From Bacillota bacterium (GTDB taxonomy: Bacteria; Bacillota; Clostridia; Christensenellales; DTU072): a stretch of DNA of 64,000 nucleotides. The stretch spans positions 620,001-684,000 of the forward strand of contig JAEXAB010000003.1 in the NCBI GenBank assembly GCA_023394875.1. The letters run 5' to 3'. The position numbers were made by a program, and so were the translations under genes. This document shows, one piece after another, positions 52,949-63,031 of the stretch; the first letter of the stretch is position 1; each line of letters begins with the position of its first letter. The notes below the pieces were generated by a model. That model worked only from the letters and a program-made list of their open reading frames with translations, ran no database searches and was not told the DNA's origin.

Positions 52949-55900
52949 TTATATAGCTTTTATTACCTTTCCACCGGTGAGCAGTATCATTTTGACAGCT
53001 TCCATAGAAAAATCGTTCGCCTCGACAGTAAGCGCCTTGTCAAGCCTTCCTCTCGCAAGAATTTTGATATAATTCACTTTTTTATTAATAAAACCTTTTT
53101 CCTGCAAGGTCTGTACATTCACAATTTCTCCTTGAGAAAAATTTGCCGATATACTGTCGATGTTTATTATGGCTTTTTCTTTTTTGGAAGCGAAGGAGTT
53201 TTTCTTTTCTTCCACAATAAGAGCTGCCGCCACCTCGTCAAGTAAAATATCGTTTACCTCGCTTGCCGACACGAAAGTGCGTTTTTTGCGGTTGACCGTT
53301 GATTGATTTTGGATGCGCTTCCAATCCTCATACTTTTTCTTAGTAACAAGCTCCTTAATAAGCCCCTTAGCTATTAGTTCTTCGGTTGTTTGGTAAGGAA
53401 TGACGTAATCTACGTTTTGGTCAGCGCCCTTTTCTATACCAAATTTCTCCGCCATTCCTGCAATTAGCTCCAATGCATATTTAGCTCTAAGGTCATTTTT
53501 GATTTTGAATAGGCAAGGGGTATCGATATACTTCTTTTTGTCGGAAGGCTCTACCTTATATTTTGAGTTCGCAAAAGGCTTTGGATTTAGCGCAAGATAT
53601 AGGTATAGCGTTTTGCCCCTAATATTAAACTTTGCCAGCTTTTTTCTAGCACGGTTGATACTGTCATAATTAAACGATATATTAGAAGTAGTCTTTTCGT
53701 AAGAAAGAATGGCATTTTTTAACAAACTATAATATTTTTTGGTATCATCAGGAGCTTGACTTAACTTTGCCAAAAATGCTTTGCTGTAGCGCACAAGTAT
53801 TGCAAGACCGTTTTTTTCTTCAATGCCCTTAAACAACTCTACTTCGTCTTCATCTTCAATAGTTGACAAGTCCTCTGCCATTAGGCTGCTTTGAAGGTTT
53901 TGCTCGGCTAATATTCCCTCAAAATTATCTACGCTTTCCTCTTTGTTTATATTTACGCTAGCTTGTTTTTTTACTAAGCGGTCTTTTATAAAAAATAGAT
54001 AAATATCAAAAAGCGCAACAAGTCCGCACAAAACTCCCAATACTATAGTTGCCGCTATCTGTCCGGAAGGAATTACCGCCGATAAGAAAAGCGGAGCGAA
54101 AGCAAAAGTTTTTACTGTGCTTTTAGCCTTTTTGTCCTTTAGTATTTTGTATACTGCTAAAGCTATTCCTGCAAGGAGCAACAAAGATAGGACAATAATA
54201 AGCCATATTAAGGATACGCCCTTCTGTACATCATAAACAAAGGCAAGGTTGGATAAGCTGTCAATTTGGAACACTGCGTAGCCCTCTTCAATGGTATAAT
54301 CAATTTTGCTTTGACCACTGTAGATACCAAAATCTTCGTTGGATATAGCGCTAGGAATTAACAATCTGACAACAACTTCTTCTGTTAAGGCATAGTCCGC
54401 TTCTCCCCTTACAAGTCTTACGCTGTAAGCTTTTTCTATTTTCTTATCCTTTCCTAATTCTGTTATTGCGTTCTCACTTGGAATAACCGCAATTAATAAT
54501 CTAAGGTCTGGAGCAAAGCCTGTGTCGTTACTGACTACTATATCGGGTTTTTCTGTTTCATTATCCTCAGTTTTTTCAATAATCTGGGGCAATAATATTG
54601 TTAATGTAGCTGTTTTGTTTTGTATTGCAACATAGTTGTTGCTGTCATAGGAAAATTGAGCTGTAACTAAATAAACACCTGAAATAGTCTTGCCGTTGCC
54701 CTCATAACTCACTGTTACGCCTGAAGGTAGCTGTCCGCTTATAACAATGCTTTTTGCTTCTCCGTCAGCTTTGACGGATTTGCTATCAAAAGTAATACCG
54801 CTCATATTGTAGGTAGCTTTGGCTATGTTCCAAGTCTTTGTAATTATGCCTACAAAATTGCCACTGCCTGTTATTGTCAAGGTATAACCGCTTGCGCTGT
54901 GATTAGTTTGCTTATTTCCACTTATTGTGTAAGTAACATTCAAAGAATCTACCAAAACGCTAATTATTGTTTGTGTTTGTTCCGTTCCGCTGTAAACAAG
55001 GCTGTCTCCCAAAACAATTATTGCATCCGATATATCTTTTTGCGCAATGGAGAAAGTAAAGACAACATTAACAACCCCTCCGTCAGTCCATTCATAGTTA
55101 TCCTTATCCTTAAGAGCAACTGTGACATTTTGACTGCCTGCATTCGTTCTGGTATTGTTATTAATTGCATAACGGCTATCGCTTGCAATATTGTAGTTTT
55201 GCTCAGCCCCGTTATAAACAAAGCTTGTATTGTCTTCACTAGGCTTGTTTACTTTTTGTGTTTCAATAACTAATCCGCTGGTTATAACCAAACTAAACTG
55301 ATAGTAATTATCATCTTCATCTCTTGTGATTCTAACATCATAAGAGAGGGCATTTGACGGGGGAAGTAAGGTGTAACCATCGTCTACATAATACTCTACA
55401 ACAAAGTCTGTCAATGATGTTCCCGATACTAAAAATGTCTTTGTGCCACCGTCAAAAACTGAATTTTGCGTGGTTTGGTCAATAGTTACTATTCCTTTTG
55501 CAGTTACGAAATAATCCGCTCCCACAAAGCTAACGCTATAATTGCTTCCCGCATCAAGGGTACCTCTTGTTATGCTATATGTGCCAACAGTATTTTGGTC
55601 GGCGTCAGTTGCAGCCTCTCCGCTTAGACTATCTCCAGAAAAAAGCTCGGGACTTATCGTATATGTAAGCGGCAGTAATGGCTTTTTATGCGTGGATGAT
55701 TTATTTTCAGCTGTAATGGTTATTTCTTTGGGCGTTATTGTATAGCTTCCGCTAACAACGTTATCGGGCAGTTTATAATTGCTATTGGAAAGTTCGGTCG
55801 CCGTATATGTAAAACCACCTGCATTAATATTGTCGTTGCCTGTGGTAAGAACAACGGTAACAAGGCAATTATCGCCTGTTTCCACTCCTGTAGCCGTAGC

Positions 55901-58900
55901 GGTAACAATTTTTTCTTGACGACTATATATAAGGTCGCTACTTGACAAGCTATCCCAAGCAAGCGCCACTTCTTTTTGCATAATGCTCCAAGCTTTTGTT
56001 GCCGTTCCGCTAAAATTGCCACTGCCTGCTATTGTCAAGGTGTAACCGCTTGCGCTGTAATTGGTTTGCTTATTTCCACTTACGGTGTAAGTAACGGTTA
56101 GTGAATCTACCAAAACGCTAGTTATAGCTTGTGTTTGTTCTTCCCCGTTGTAAGTTAAACTATCGCCTAAAGTTATTACCGCTTCGGAAATATCAACTTT
56201 AGTTATATTTACTGTTAATTCGCTACTTGTTACGCTTGCCGTTTGCGTCCCGTCCGTAATAGAAACCACGCAAATATAACTGCCGTTATCGGCGTAGTCT
56301 TTGACCGAATAAGTATTACTGTTTATTCCTTTTTTATTAACTTCAGCAACACTTCCCTTGTACCATTGGTAGGAAAGCTCATAAGTTGCGGAAAGCGCGT
56401 GCGAAGCAGTCACACTAATATTGTGATCTGTATTGTCATAAGCTCCTGTATATCCGCTTACTAAAGTTATATCAATAGCATTTAGGCTCCATTGAGCAAA
56501 CAAAGCTAAGTTGGCCGATGTATTCTCCCAGTTGCCGCTAGCGTCGGTATATCCGCTTATGTTGGGCACCAAAGTACCGTCTGCGTTGATTAACTTTATA
56601 TTTCCGCTTATGGTAGTGAAATAACCGTTCAGCGTATAACCTGAGCGAGACAATGCGCTAAAACTAGGCAAAGTGCTGCCGTATGTCGCAGTAACAGTTT
56701 CGTCTGCGTCTGCGCCGTTTTTGTTAAGGGTAATAAACGTGGTTGCTTCTATCCACTTAGCAAAAAATTCCTTTTTGCCGCTGTCTGTAGAAAGCACTTC
56801 CGTTACTGGCTCGCCGTCGAAATCTTCGGTAAGATACCAACCGTCAAAAACATAACCTTGTCTTATAATTTCACCACCCAAAGGAAGAGTAAGACCTATA
56901 CCCTCTTCATATAAAACAGGTTCTTCATAACTTTCAATAAACGTTCCGCCGTTTTTATTAAGAACTAATTCCTCCATACAAGAAACAAACACTGCGTGAA
57001 CAGCAAAACCTTTATATACGTGAATAAACGAATAGTTTACTGTCGGCCCCACGCTTACATTATTAACTTTTACATCGGAAATTTTGTATCCCGGTTGCGG
57101 AGTTATGGTAAAAGTAATATTGTCAAATAATTGTACTACGGTATAGCCCTCGGGAGTAATCGTTCCACCGGCTGTGCTTGTAGCATAAAAGGTAATATCG
57201 CCTAATACAATTTTCTCAAAAGTAACTTCAATATCAGTATCACTTGTAACGTTATTTATGGTATAAACATTATTAATAATTTGGTTTTTCTTATCTATCC
57301 CATCAACGGTAAAGGTAGCCACTTTGTAGCCGCTCTTGGGAACAATTTTATAGTCTTGACTGGTGCCGTCATAAATTATACTTCCCAAAGGACTAATTGT
57401 GCCGTTACTGCCTGAGGTTGAAGTTATTGTATAAAAAATCGCATCGCTCCACTTCGCATAGAAAGTTTTGTTCCCAAAGTCCGTAGTGGTAACGGATGTT
57501 ACCGCTAAGCCTTCAAGCAACGCATTGTCATACCAACCTTCAAAATCATAGCTGTTGTACGTAGGTATTGGTAAGGTATAGCTTGTGCCGTACAAATAAG
57601 AAGTATTTTGTCCGCTAAGTGTGCCGCCGTTAAGCCAATAATTTATGCTATACTGCTCCTTATTCCACTGAGCGTATAAGGTTTGGTTGCTACTTAAAGT
57701 AATTATATCATTAGGATAATAAGTAGTGCCGCTACCAGAGCTTTCGGTATTCCAGCTGGCAAAAGCATAGCCGTTTCTTTCAAACATAGCGCCGTCAACA
57801 CTTATGCTGTCAACTACCGAAATATTTGAGGTGCTTCCGCCGGCATAGTTTGCATCGTAAGTTAGCGTTTTTAGGTCGGCAGCAACATATTTTACCTCTT
57901 GGGTATCTGAATTGTAGGCTACAGCGCGAGTACGCAAATCTGCGTAAAATACCTTGTTAACATCTTCAGGCAGATTTCCCCAGGCGGTATAGCCGCTTGT
58001 CAAACTTGGTGTAGCATCAACTGACAAACCTATTCTTGCGTATTGGTTTTCTCCGCCGATTTCTTTGTACAATTTGCCTGTTATTTTTAATACATTGTAA
58101 GTTTCTGAAGAGAAGTAAGTATTGGCTTCCGGATAGGTGTTTGGGGCAATGGTACAGGAATACCCGTAATTACCGGATATAAAAGGATTGCCCGCAATGC
58201 TAATAATAGAACTTCCGTTCATAACATTATCGGTAGCAAAAGCTCCTACCGAATCCCAACCGCTTTCGTTACTATAATTATAAACAGTGTCTAAACCATA
58301 GTTATCGGTAATTATTCCTCCATATAGTTTTGCATTTGCCTGGTACGTACCTGAATTTCCGCCAAACAAGTATAACGCGCCACCTAACATTCTTGCGCTG
58401 TTACCGCGAATGGCTCCGCCGTACATATTAAAGTTTCCGCCGTCTTTGACGCACACAGCACCCGCACGTTCTCTTTTACCGCCATATTGACTAAGCGCTG
58501 TAACTGTATTGCCGCTTATTGTTCCGCCATACATATTTACCGTTCCGCCAAGCTCCATTGAGGACTCACTACCTATCAATATTGCAGAGCCGCCTCCCGG
58601 ATAGTCAAATTTACTATTTAAGTCGGTTTTTGTTGAGTATTTATGACCGCCGGTAATTATTCCTCCCACTATTACACCATCGCCAATCCCGGTAAAATCA
58701 TAATATCTTTGGAACATTTTGTTGCTGTATGCAGGATAACCATAGTAAAGGTCTTGGGTTGCATCGGGAAAAACTTCTTTAATTTTGTAAGGATGCACGT
58801 CGCTACCGCTATTACAATCGTATATATTAAGTACGCCGCTCCCGTAAACATTTAATATACTTTCGTCAGAACCAATGGCGCCTGTCAAAATTTTGCCGTT

Positions 58901-59179
58901 AAGACAAAGATTAACCGTACCCGAATTAATAACAATATTGTTTAGCAACGTAATATTATCATCAAGATAATAGTTCCCCGCCGAAATTATGCCGCCTGTT
59001 TCCGTTAGCGGAGTCCAGTCCGTATGGTCGCCGTCGCATTGATTTTCCAAAACCGCCGCATTTGCATTATTGTTTTCTTGCTTAACAGTGCTCAGCGCGC
59101 AAAGCATACATATAAGCACAATTAGAGTAAGCACAATAACAAATTTGATTGATTTACCTTTTGTTATAATTTTTTTCAT
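52949..59179 (-). CDS. Giant InlB-repeat surface protein with cytoplasmic ribosomal-L15-like tail
   Basis: 2076 residues. Signal peptide (1-40), a right-handed beta-helix-like segment with GGTVNMYGGTISGN and GGNFNMYGGAIRGN (about 200-330), InlB B-repeats with 'F-x-x-W-N/Y-x' cores (about 434-830), MBG and Ig-like repeats with ISEAVITLGDSLTYNGEEQT-type modules (about 900-1500), and membrane helices near 1650-1676 and 1693-1720. The cytoplasmic part has NIRGKTLYLYLALNPKPF and ends with VQTLQEKGFINKKVNYIKIL and ALTVEANDFSMEAVKMILLT then GGK, which resembles ribosomal protein L15. GGAG precedes the start, which is 3 bases after the small upstream gene. Confidence 0.85.
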   Translation of the reverse strand: MKKIITKGKSIKFVIVLTLIVLICMLCALSTVKQENNNANAAVLENQCDGDHTDWTPLTETGGIISAGNYYLDDNITLLNNIVINSGTVNLCLNGKILTGAIGSDESILNVYGSGVLNIYDCNSGSDVHPYKIKEVFPDATQDLYYGYPAYSNKMFQRYYDFTGIGDGVIVGGIITGGHKYSTKTDLNSKFDYPGGGSAILIGSESSMELGGTVNMYGGTISGNTVTALSQYGGKRERAGAVCVKDGGNFNMYGGAIRGNSARMLGGALYLFGGNSGTYQANAKLYGGIITDNYGLDTVYNYSNESGWDSVGAFATDNVMNGSSIISIAGNPFISGNYGYSCTIAPNTYPEANTYFSSETYNVLKITGKLYKEIGGENQYARIGLSVDATPSLTSGYTAWGNLPEDVNKVFYADLRTRAVAYNSDTQEVKYVAADLKTLTYDANYAGGSTSNISVVDSISVDGAMFERNGYAFASWNTESSGSGTTYYPNDIITLSSNQTLYAQWNKEQYSINYWLNGGTLSGQNTSYLYGTSYTLPIPTYNSYDFEGWYDNALLEGLAVTSVTTTDFGNKTFYAKWSDAIFYTITSTSGSNGTISPLGSIIYDGTSQDYKIVPKSGYKVATFTVDGIDKKNQIINNVYTINNVTSDTDIEVTFEKIVLGDITFYATSTAGGTITPEGYTVVQLFDNITFTITPQPGYKISDVKVNNVSVGPTVNYSFIHVYKGFAVHAVFVSCMEELVLNKNGGTFIESYEEPVLYEEGIGLTLPLGGEIIRQGYVFDGWYLTEDFDGEPVTEVLSTDSGKKEFFAKWIEATTFITLNKNGADADETVTATYGSTLPSFSALSRSGYTLNGYFTTISGNIKLINADGTLVPNISGYTDASGNWENTSANLALFAQWSLNAIDITLVSGYTGAYDNTDHNISVTASHALSATYELSYQWYKGSVAEVNKKGINSNTYSVKDYADNGSYICVVSITDGTQTASVTSSELTVNITKVDISEAVITLGDSLTYNGEEQTQAITSVLVDSLTVTYTVSGNKQTNYSASGYTLTIAGSGNFSGTATKAWSIMQKEVALAWDSLSSSDLIYSRQEKIVTATATGVETGDNCLVTVVLTTGNDNINAGGFTYTATELSNSNYKLPDNVVSGSYTITPKEITITAENKSSTHKKPLLPLTYTISPELFSGDSLSGEAATDADQNTVGTYSITRGTLDAGSNYSVSFVGADYFVTAKGIVTIDQTTQNSVFDGGTKTFLVSGTSLTDFVVEYYVDDGYTLLPPSNALSYDVRITRDEDDNYYQFSLVITSGLVIETQKVNKPSEDNTSFVYNGAEQNYNIASDSRYAINNNTRTNAGSQNVTVALKDKDNYEWTDGGVVNVVFTFSIAQKDISDAIIVLGDSLVYSGTEQTQTIISVLVDSLNVTYTISGNKQTNHSASGYTLTITGSGNFVGIITKTWNIAKATYNMSGITFDSKSVKADGEAKSIVISGQLPSGVTVSYEGNGKTISGVYLVTAQFSYDSNNYVAIQNKTATLTILLPQIIEKTEDNETEKPDIVVSNDTGFAPDLRLLIAVIPSENAITELGKDKKIEKAYSVRLVRGEADYALTEEVVVRLLIPSAISNEDFGIYSGQSKIDYTIEEGYAVFQIDSLSNLAFVYDVQKGVSLIWLIIVLSLLLLAGIALAVYKILKDKKAKSTVKTFAFAPLFLSAVIPSGQIAATIVLGVLCGLVALFDIYLFFIKDRLVKKQASVNINKEESVDNFEGILAEQNLQSSLMAEDLSTIEDEDEVELFKGIEEKNGLAILVRYSKAFLAKLSQAPDDTKKYYSLLKNAILSYEKTTSNISFNYDSINRARKKLAKFNIRGKTLYLYLALNPKPFANSKYKVEPSDKKKYIDTPCLFKIKNDLRAKYALELIAGMAEKFGIEKGADQNVDYVIPYQTTEELIAKGLIKELVTKKKYEDWKRIQNQSTVNRKKRTFVSASEVNDILLDEVAAALIVEEKKNSFASKKEKAIINIDSISANFSQGEIVNVQTLQEKGFINKKVNYIKILARGRLDKALTVEANDFSMEAVKMILLTGGKVIKAI

Positions 59180-59182
59180 TTT

Positions 59183-59383
59183 TTAATTCTCCGTATTTTC
59201 CAAGCGGTATTTGCACAAACCGTTGTTTTCGTTTTCGGCAAACTTGCCGTATTTGCAGTATGCGCATAGCTTTACTGCTATTAATGAGTTTTCTTTGGGC
59301 GCATAAAAAGAACAGCTGTCGCGCGAAAAAATTCGTATCGCTTCCACTCTTTTTTCCACCTCGCTTGTGCGGTCTTCTTGCAT
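59183..59383 (-). CDS. Small Cys-rich protein, first gene of the giant-protein operon
   Basis: 66 residues, with GGAGG before the ATG (rare among ORFs this short) and its stop only 3 bases before the giant protein start. The end has LCAYCKYGKFAENENNGLCKYR, three Cys in a zinc-knuckle-like arrangement. The pattern recalls short 'CKYGKF' proteins of Clostridia, but one expected Cys is absent. No function is known. Operon position suggests a regulatory or assembly role for the giant protein. Confidence 0.65.
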   Translation of the reverse strand: MQEDRTSEVEKRVEAIRIFSRDSCSFYAPKENSLIAVKLCAYCKYGKFAENENNGLCKYRLENTEN

Positions 59384-59524
59384 TGATTGTTTCCTCCAAC
59401 ATGTATTATTTTTGCGTAAAAAATAGCCTTCTCTTATTATAAAAATCTAGTCTAAATTATACTTGCAAAAAAATGTAGCGTTATAAGCTCTGCACGAAAG
59501 GTCGGTTATATCGCATCAAGCGAC

Positions 59525-59562
59525 AAAAAAACCTCCGCCCATATTTAGGCAAAGGTTTTTTT
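59525..59562. terminator. Bidirectional terminator
   Basis: AAAAAAACCT-GCC stem with GGC-AGGTTTTTTT, T-runs in both directions. The best stop site of the minus-strand sensor kinase gene at 59595. No gene is seen between it and 59402. Confidence 0.82.
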
Positions 59563-59594
59563 ATTGATATAATGTTAAAAAAAATTGTTGATAT

Positions 59595-60881
59595 CTAAGT
59601 TATTTTTTTGATGGGCAAAACAATGCGTGTAAAAAACTCCTCTCCTTGCTGCCGTATATCCAGCATTCCGTTATATTTTTTTACTATGCTTTGCACGCTT
59701 AATAGCCCTGTCCCTCCTCCAATCTTTGTAGTAACGGGAAGTCCATTTTCAAAGGTGAGGTTCTTTCCTACGCTGTTTTTTATTTCTATAAAAATGCTTT
59801 CATTTTCTATAGTGGAATGATAACAGATATGTTTATTGTCACTGCCGCATTGCTTGCAAGCTTCTAGGGCGTTTTCAAAAATATTCGACAAAATTATTCC
59901 TATATCGGTTTGAAAATAAGAAAAAGCTTCATCGGACTCCGAGCGCGCCACAAAATCTATATTAAGGTCTCTTGCCCGCCTCTCATACAAACGGAAAACT
60001 GCGTTTAATGTGGGGTTTTTGCTAAATTCTTTTAACGCGCCTCCAATAATACTATCGTCATATTCCTTAAGATACACCCTAGCACCCTCAATGTCGCCTT
60101 GACTTAGGTACTCAAGTAAAATAGAGTTGTGGTGTCTGATATCATGCCTATTCTGCTTAGCAGCACTGACAAAACTTTCGTATGAATTCACTTCGCTTGT
60201 CAATATCTCCTCATTTGCTTTCCTCTTGAGGTTTTCTTCTCGAAGTATAGCTTTTTGCTTTATGCTTTTAAGAGAAAATATTATCGATATATAAGTCAAA
60301 ATAGTAACAAGTGTCAAAAAACAAAAATAGACAACATTATCGCTCATAGAATCTTCTATATTGCCTAAAGATACCATTATATAAAGATAGTTTGCAAAAA
60401 TCCCCACTATAGGCAATAAAAAAGCCTCCCAGTTTTCGGACACTTCCAAAAATAGAGGGCGCAAAAATTTGTGGAGAAGTATTATCGTGAGACCAAACAA
60501 TATCACACGGATAATTGTAACAGCATAATTAGGATGAGGAAAAAATCCAGCAAGGTAATAGCTTAATATTACAATTATTGAATAAACATTAAGCACGGTA
60601 AAGGAATTAAAAAACCACTGCGAAGTTTTGTCATGAAATAGAAACTTGCAAAATATTATAACAAAAAAATATACCCCTAAAGTAAAGTAGAGGACTGCGG
60701 TATAATTTTTGTTTATATAAAACAAACCGCAAATAATGGTATCTACAACAGACAATAATATAGCAAGCAAAACATAAGAACGCACTTTAATTTTCGGGCG
60801 CGCCAAAACAGGAAATAGACAAAGCGCGCATATGGCGCTTACACCCCCGCGCAGCAAATCAGGAAGAATGTTCAAAATCAT
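59595..60881 (-). CDS. GHKL sensor histidine kinase, AgrC-like
   Basis: 428 residues. Six to seven N-terminal membrane helices (about 1-205), a coiled region, then the His site NRHDIRHHNSILLEYLSQGD (His near 245), and the ATP-binding GHKL domain: LNAVFRLYERRARDL, IILSNIFENALEAC (N box) and IGGGTGLLSVQSIVKKY (G box). It is typical of peptide-sensing kinases. The stop of the response regulator gene directly precedes its start, so the two are one operon. No AgrB/AgrD pair lies nearby. Confidence 0.92.
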   Translation of the reverse strand: MILNILPDLLRGGVSAICALCLFPVLARPKIKVRSYVLLAILLSVVDTIICGLFYINKNYTAVLYFTLGVYFFVIIFCKFLFHDKTSQWFFNSFTVLNVYSIIVILSYYLAGFFPHPNYAVTIIRVILFGLTIILLHKFLRPLFLEVSENWEAFLLPIVGIFANYLYIMVSLGNIEDSMSDNVVYFCFLTLVTILTYISIIFSLKSIKQKAILREENLKRKANEEILTSEVNSYESFVSAAKQNRHDIRHHNSILLEYLSQGDIEGARVYLKEYDDSIIGGALKEFSKNPTLNAVFRLYERRARDLNIDFVARSESDEAFSYFQTDIGIILSNIFENALEACKQCGSDNKHICYHSTIENESIFIEIKNSVGKNLTFENGLPVTTKIGGGTGLLSVQSIVKKYNGMLDIRQQGEEFFTRIVLPIKKIT

Positions 60882-61613
60882 TTAATCCCTCCCTCGAAAC
60901 ATATAGTCAAAATATGTCTGTTTTATTTGTCGAAAACTTCTTCTGGGAATAGGGATTTCTTTGCCGTTTTTAAGGCAAATTTTGTCGTTTTCTATTATAC
61001 TTATTGCCTTTTGGTTTACTAAATAGCCTTTGTAAGGACAAACAAACTGCCCTATTGATAATTCCTCTAAGTTTTTATGAAGCTCGCTAAGCGTCTGAGC
61101 CGCTTCTATCATTTTTCCACTACTTAAAATAACTTTTTGTCTGTGCGCCGCGCTTTCAATATAAACAATGGAGTCCTTATCAACTGTTTCTGTGGTTCCA
61201 CCGTAGCATTTCAGGCAAACAAATTTTGCCAAATCATTGCTTATATTTTGCATCGCCCTATCCATAGCCTCACCGAAATTAGCCTTAGTAAAGGGCTTAA
61301 GCAAATAGTGAGCCGCCTTTACCTGAAAGGCATCTACGGCAAATTCGTCAGAGGTAGTCAAAAAAATAATCTCCGTTTTGTCCTTCCTTTGCCTTATTTC
61401 TTTAGCGACGTCAGTCCCTAGCATTCCGGGCATGCAAATATCGAGCATAACAAGGTCATAACCTACCTTTTCTTGGCTGTCCAAAAAGTCAAAAGCTTTG
61501 TCAAAGGTAAAAATTTCTACATCATCAATTTTTATATCGTCAAGATAATCATTTACGGCAGCGTTAATAATCTTAATTTGTTCTTTTTTGTCATCGCATA
61601 TTGCTATTTTCAT
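60882..61613 (-). CDS. LytTR-family response regulator, AgrA-like
   Basis: 243 residues. Receiver domain (1-125) with DDK, the phospho-Asp in LVMLDICMPGMLG (about 57), the conserved Thr in FLTTSDEFAVDAF and Lys in HYLLKPFTKANF. The C-terminal LytTR DNA-binding domain (about 138-240) has KDSIVYIESAAHRQKVIL and FVCPYKGYLVNQKAISIIE. It is directly followed by the sensor kinase gene. Likely targets include the lipoprotein gene upstream, but no binding repeats are seen. Confidence 0.94.
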   Translation of the reverse strand: MKIAICDDKKEQIKIINAAVNDYLDDIKIDDVEIFTFDKAFDFLDSQEKVGYDLVMLDICMPGMLGTDVAKEIRQRKDKTEIIFLTTSDEFAVDAFQVKAAHYLLKPFTKANFGEAMDRAMQNISNDLAKFVCLKCYGGTTETVDKDSIVYIESAAHRQKVILSSGKMIEAAQTLSELHKNLEELSIGQFVCPYKGYLVNQKAISIIENDKICLKNGKEIPIPRRSFRQIKQTYFDYMFRGRD

Positions 61614-61692
61614 AAATACCTATTCTTAGTAAAAAATCATAACTATGCCGCACCACTTTTACAAGGCAGGGAGCTCTACTATCCATTTGTGC

Positions 61693-62532
61693 TTAAAGTA
61701 AACTAGCGTTAATATTATAAAATATCGGTGATTCACAATAATCTATATTGGCTTTTATACGTAATTGGATTGTCTCTGCGCTACCAAAAACTATGCCAGC
61801 GGAAGTATAATTCTGCCAAACGACTTCGGATGTATCATTCGCGTTGACTAGAGCATATTCATAATTTACTACAGGGTTAGACAGGGTGTAGTTATAGTCG
61901 TCGCCTGTTTTTGCAACTTCTAGCTTCTTTAGTATCAAAGCCGTTCCGTCTGCGCTTAAATAATAAATATTATTTACAAATTGCATTTCTTCGCTACCGC
62001 TTGTAGTATATGCCCAACCGTTTGTTTCGGAATTAACTAAGCCGCTTTGGGGAATATCTCTACGCATTTCTCCAGTTGACGAGCGTGTTTCGGCAATAGA
62101 AGTTATTGCCTTATAACTATCACTTTCTATATCGTAGATATTTTTTACTTTGTAGCTGTATGGCGCGCTCAAGGGGCTTTCCTTGTATATAGTCGCTCCG
62201 CCGTCTGTCTCATAAGAATCGAGCTTTGTATAAAACTTTAACGTAGAACCCACGCTAGAGCTTATCTCACTAAAGACCAAAAGCGCAGTGTTTATATGGT
62301 TCTGCTTCCAATTGGTAGGTGTGGCATCGCCAAGAGCATATCCAACAAGAATAGTTGTGTTCAAATTTGAAGCGCTAGTAGTCTCTACATATATATCTCC
62401 AAGAGAATCCTGCCTAACAGACGAAACTTGAGTAGTATTAGCCTGCTCTAACTCTATTGGGGTGGTATCGCAGCCCGCAAACACAAACACCGAAGAGATA
62501 ATAACGACTAATGCAACAATAATTTTTTTCAT
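61693..62532 (-). CDS. Predicted lipoprotein, function unknown
   Basis: 279 residues from the chosen ATG: MKKIIVALVVIISSVFVF with lipobox FAGC. A GAGAAGG ribosome site lies upstream. An earlier in-frame ATG would add 37 unlikely residues before the signal. The mature part is Thr/Ser/Asn-rich with DGGATIYKESPLSAPY, TSGSEEMQFVNNIYYL and NPVVNYEYALVNAND strands. No family is recognised. It lies upstream of, and on the same strand as, the LytTR pair. Confidence 0.8.
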   Translation of the reverse strand: MKKIIVALVVIISSVFVFAGCDTTPIELEQANTTQVSSVRQDSLGDIYVETTSASNLNTTILVGYALGDATPTNWKQNHINTALLVFSEISSSVGSTLKFYTKLDSYETDGGATIYKESPLSAPYSYKVKNIYDIESDSYKAITSIAETRSSTGEMRRDIPQSGLVNSETNGWAYTTSGSEEMQFVNNIYYLSADGTALILKKLEVAKTGDDYNYTLSNPVVNYEYALVNANDTSEVVWQNYTSAGIVFGSAETIQLRIKANIDYCESPIFYNINASLL

Positions 62533-62701
62533 AAAAGACCTTCTCTTAATAATTATTTTATAAAAGAAGTATAACAAACAATTACTACTTTGTAAATGCT
62601 TATTTGCATAGCATATAGGCGTTTTAATCATATACCTACCCATTCAAAGTGCAAAAAAATATTCCCGCTTTTTTTATCAGGAATATTGCATTTATATCTT
62701 T

Positions 62702-63031
62702 TTATTTCACTTTTGGCTTTTTTACCCTTTTCTTTGGCACCGCCGTAACTTTTTCTAACAACAAAATCACTTCCTTTGCCAAATCCTTATCCTCTACATC
62801 AAGTATATAATGCTCCTTTGCCCCATCGTAAGGAAAGCCTGATTGTGCGTTTGCCATTATTTGATTAATACAATCTGCCTTTTTAACAAATACCGTATTA
62901 TCACACACCAAAAGTATTGGCTTATCACTCACATAAACCATATACTCCCCAAACATCTTTTTATACCTAATTTCCCCGATATCAAATATCTGCTCACACA
63001 CAAAATCTATATATTCTTTAGTCGTCGCCAC
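62702..63031 (-). CDS. TfoX N-terminal domain protein
   Basis: 109 residues. Matches the TfoX/Sxy N-terminal domain: YKKMFGEYMVYVSDKPILLVCDNTVFVK and the Lys-rich end KKRVKKPKVK. In gamma-proteobacteria, TfoX regulates competence; here only the N-terminal domain is present, which is common in Firmicutes with no known role. It is the only gene between the lipoprotein and the Fpg-like gene. Confidence 0.87.
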   Translation of the reverse strand: MATTKEYIDFVCEQIFDIGEIRYKKMFGEYMVYVSDKPILLVCDNTVFVKKADCINQIMANAQSGFPYDGAKEHYILDVEDKDLAKEVILLLEKVTAVPKKRVKKPKVK

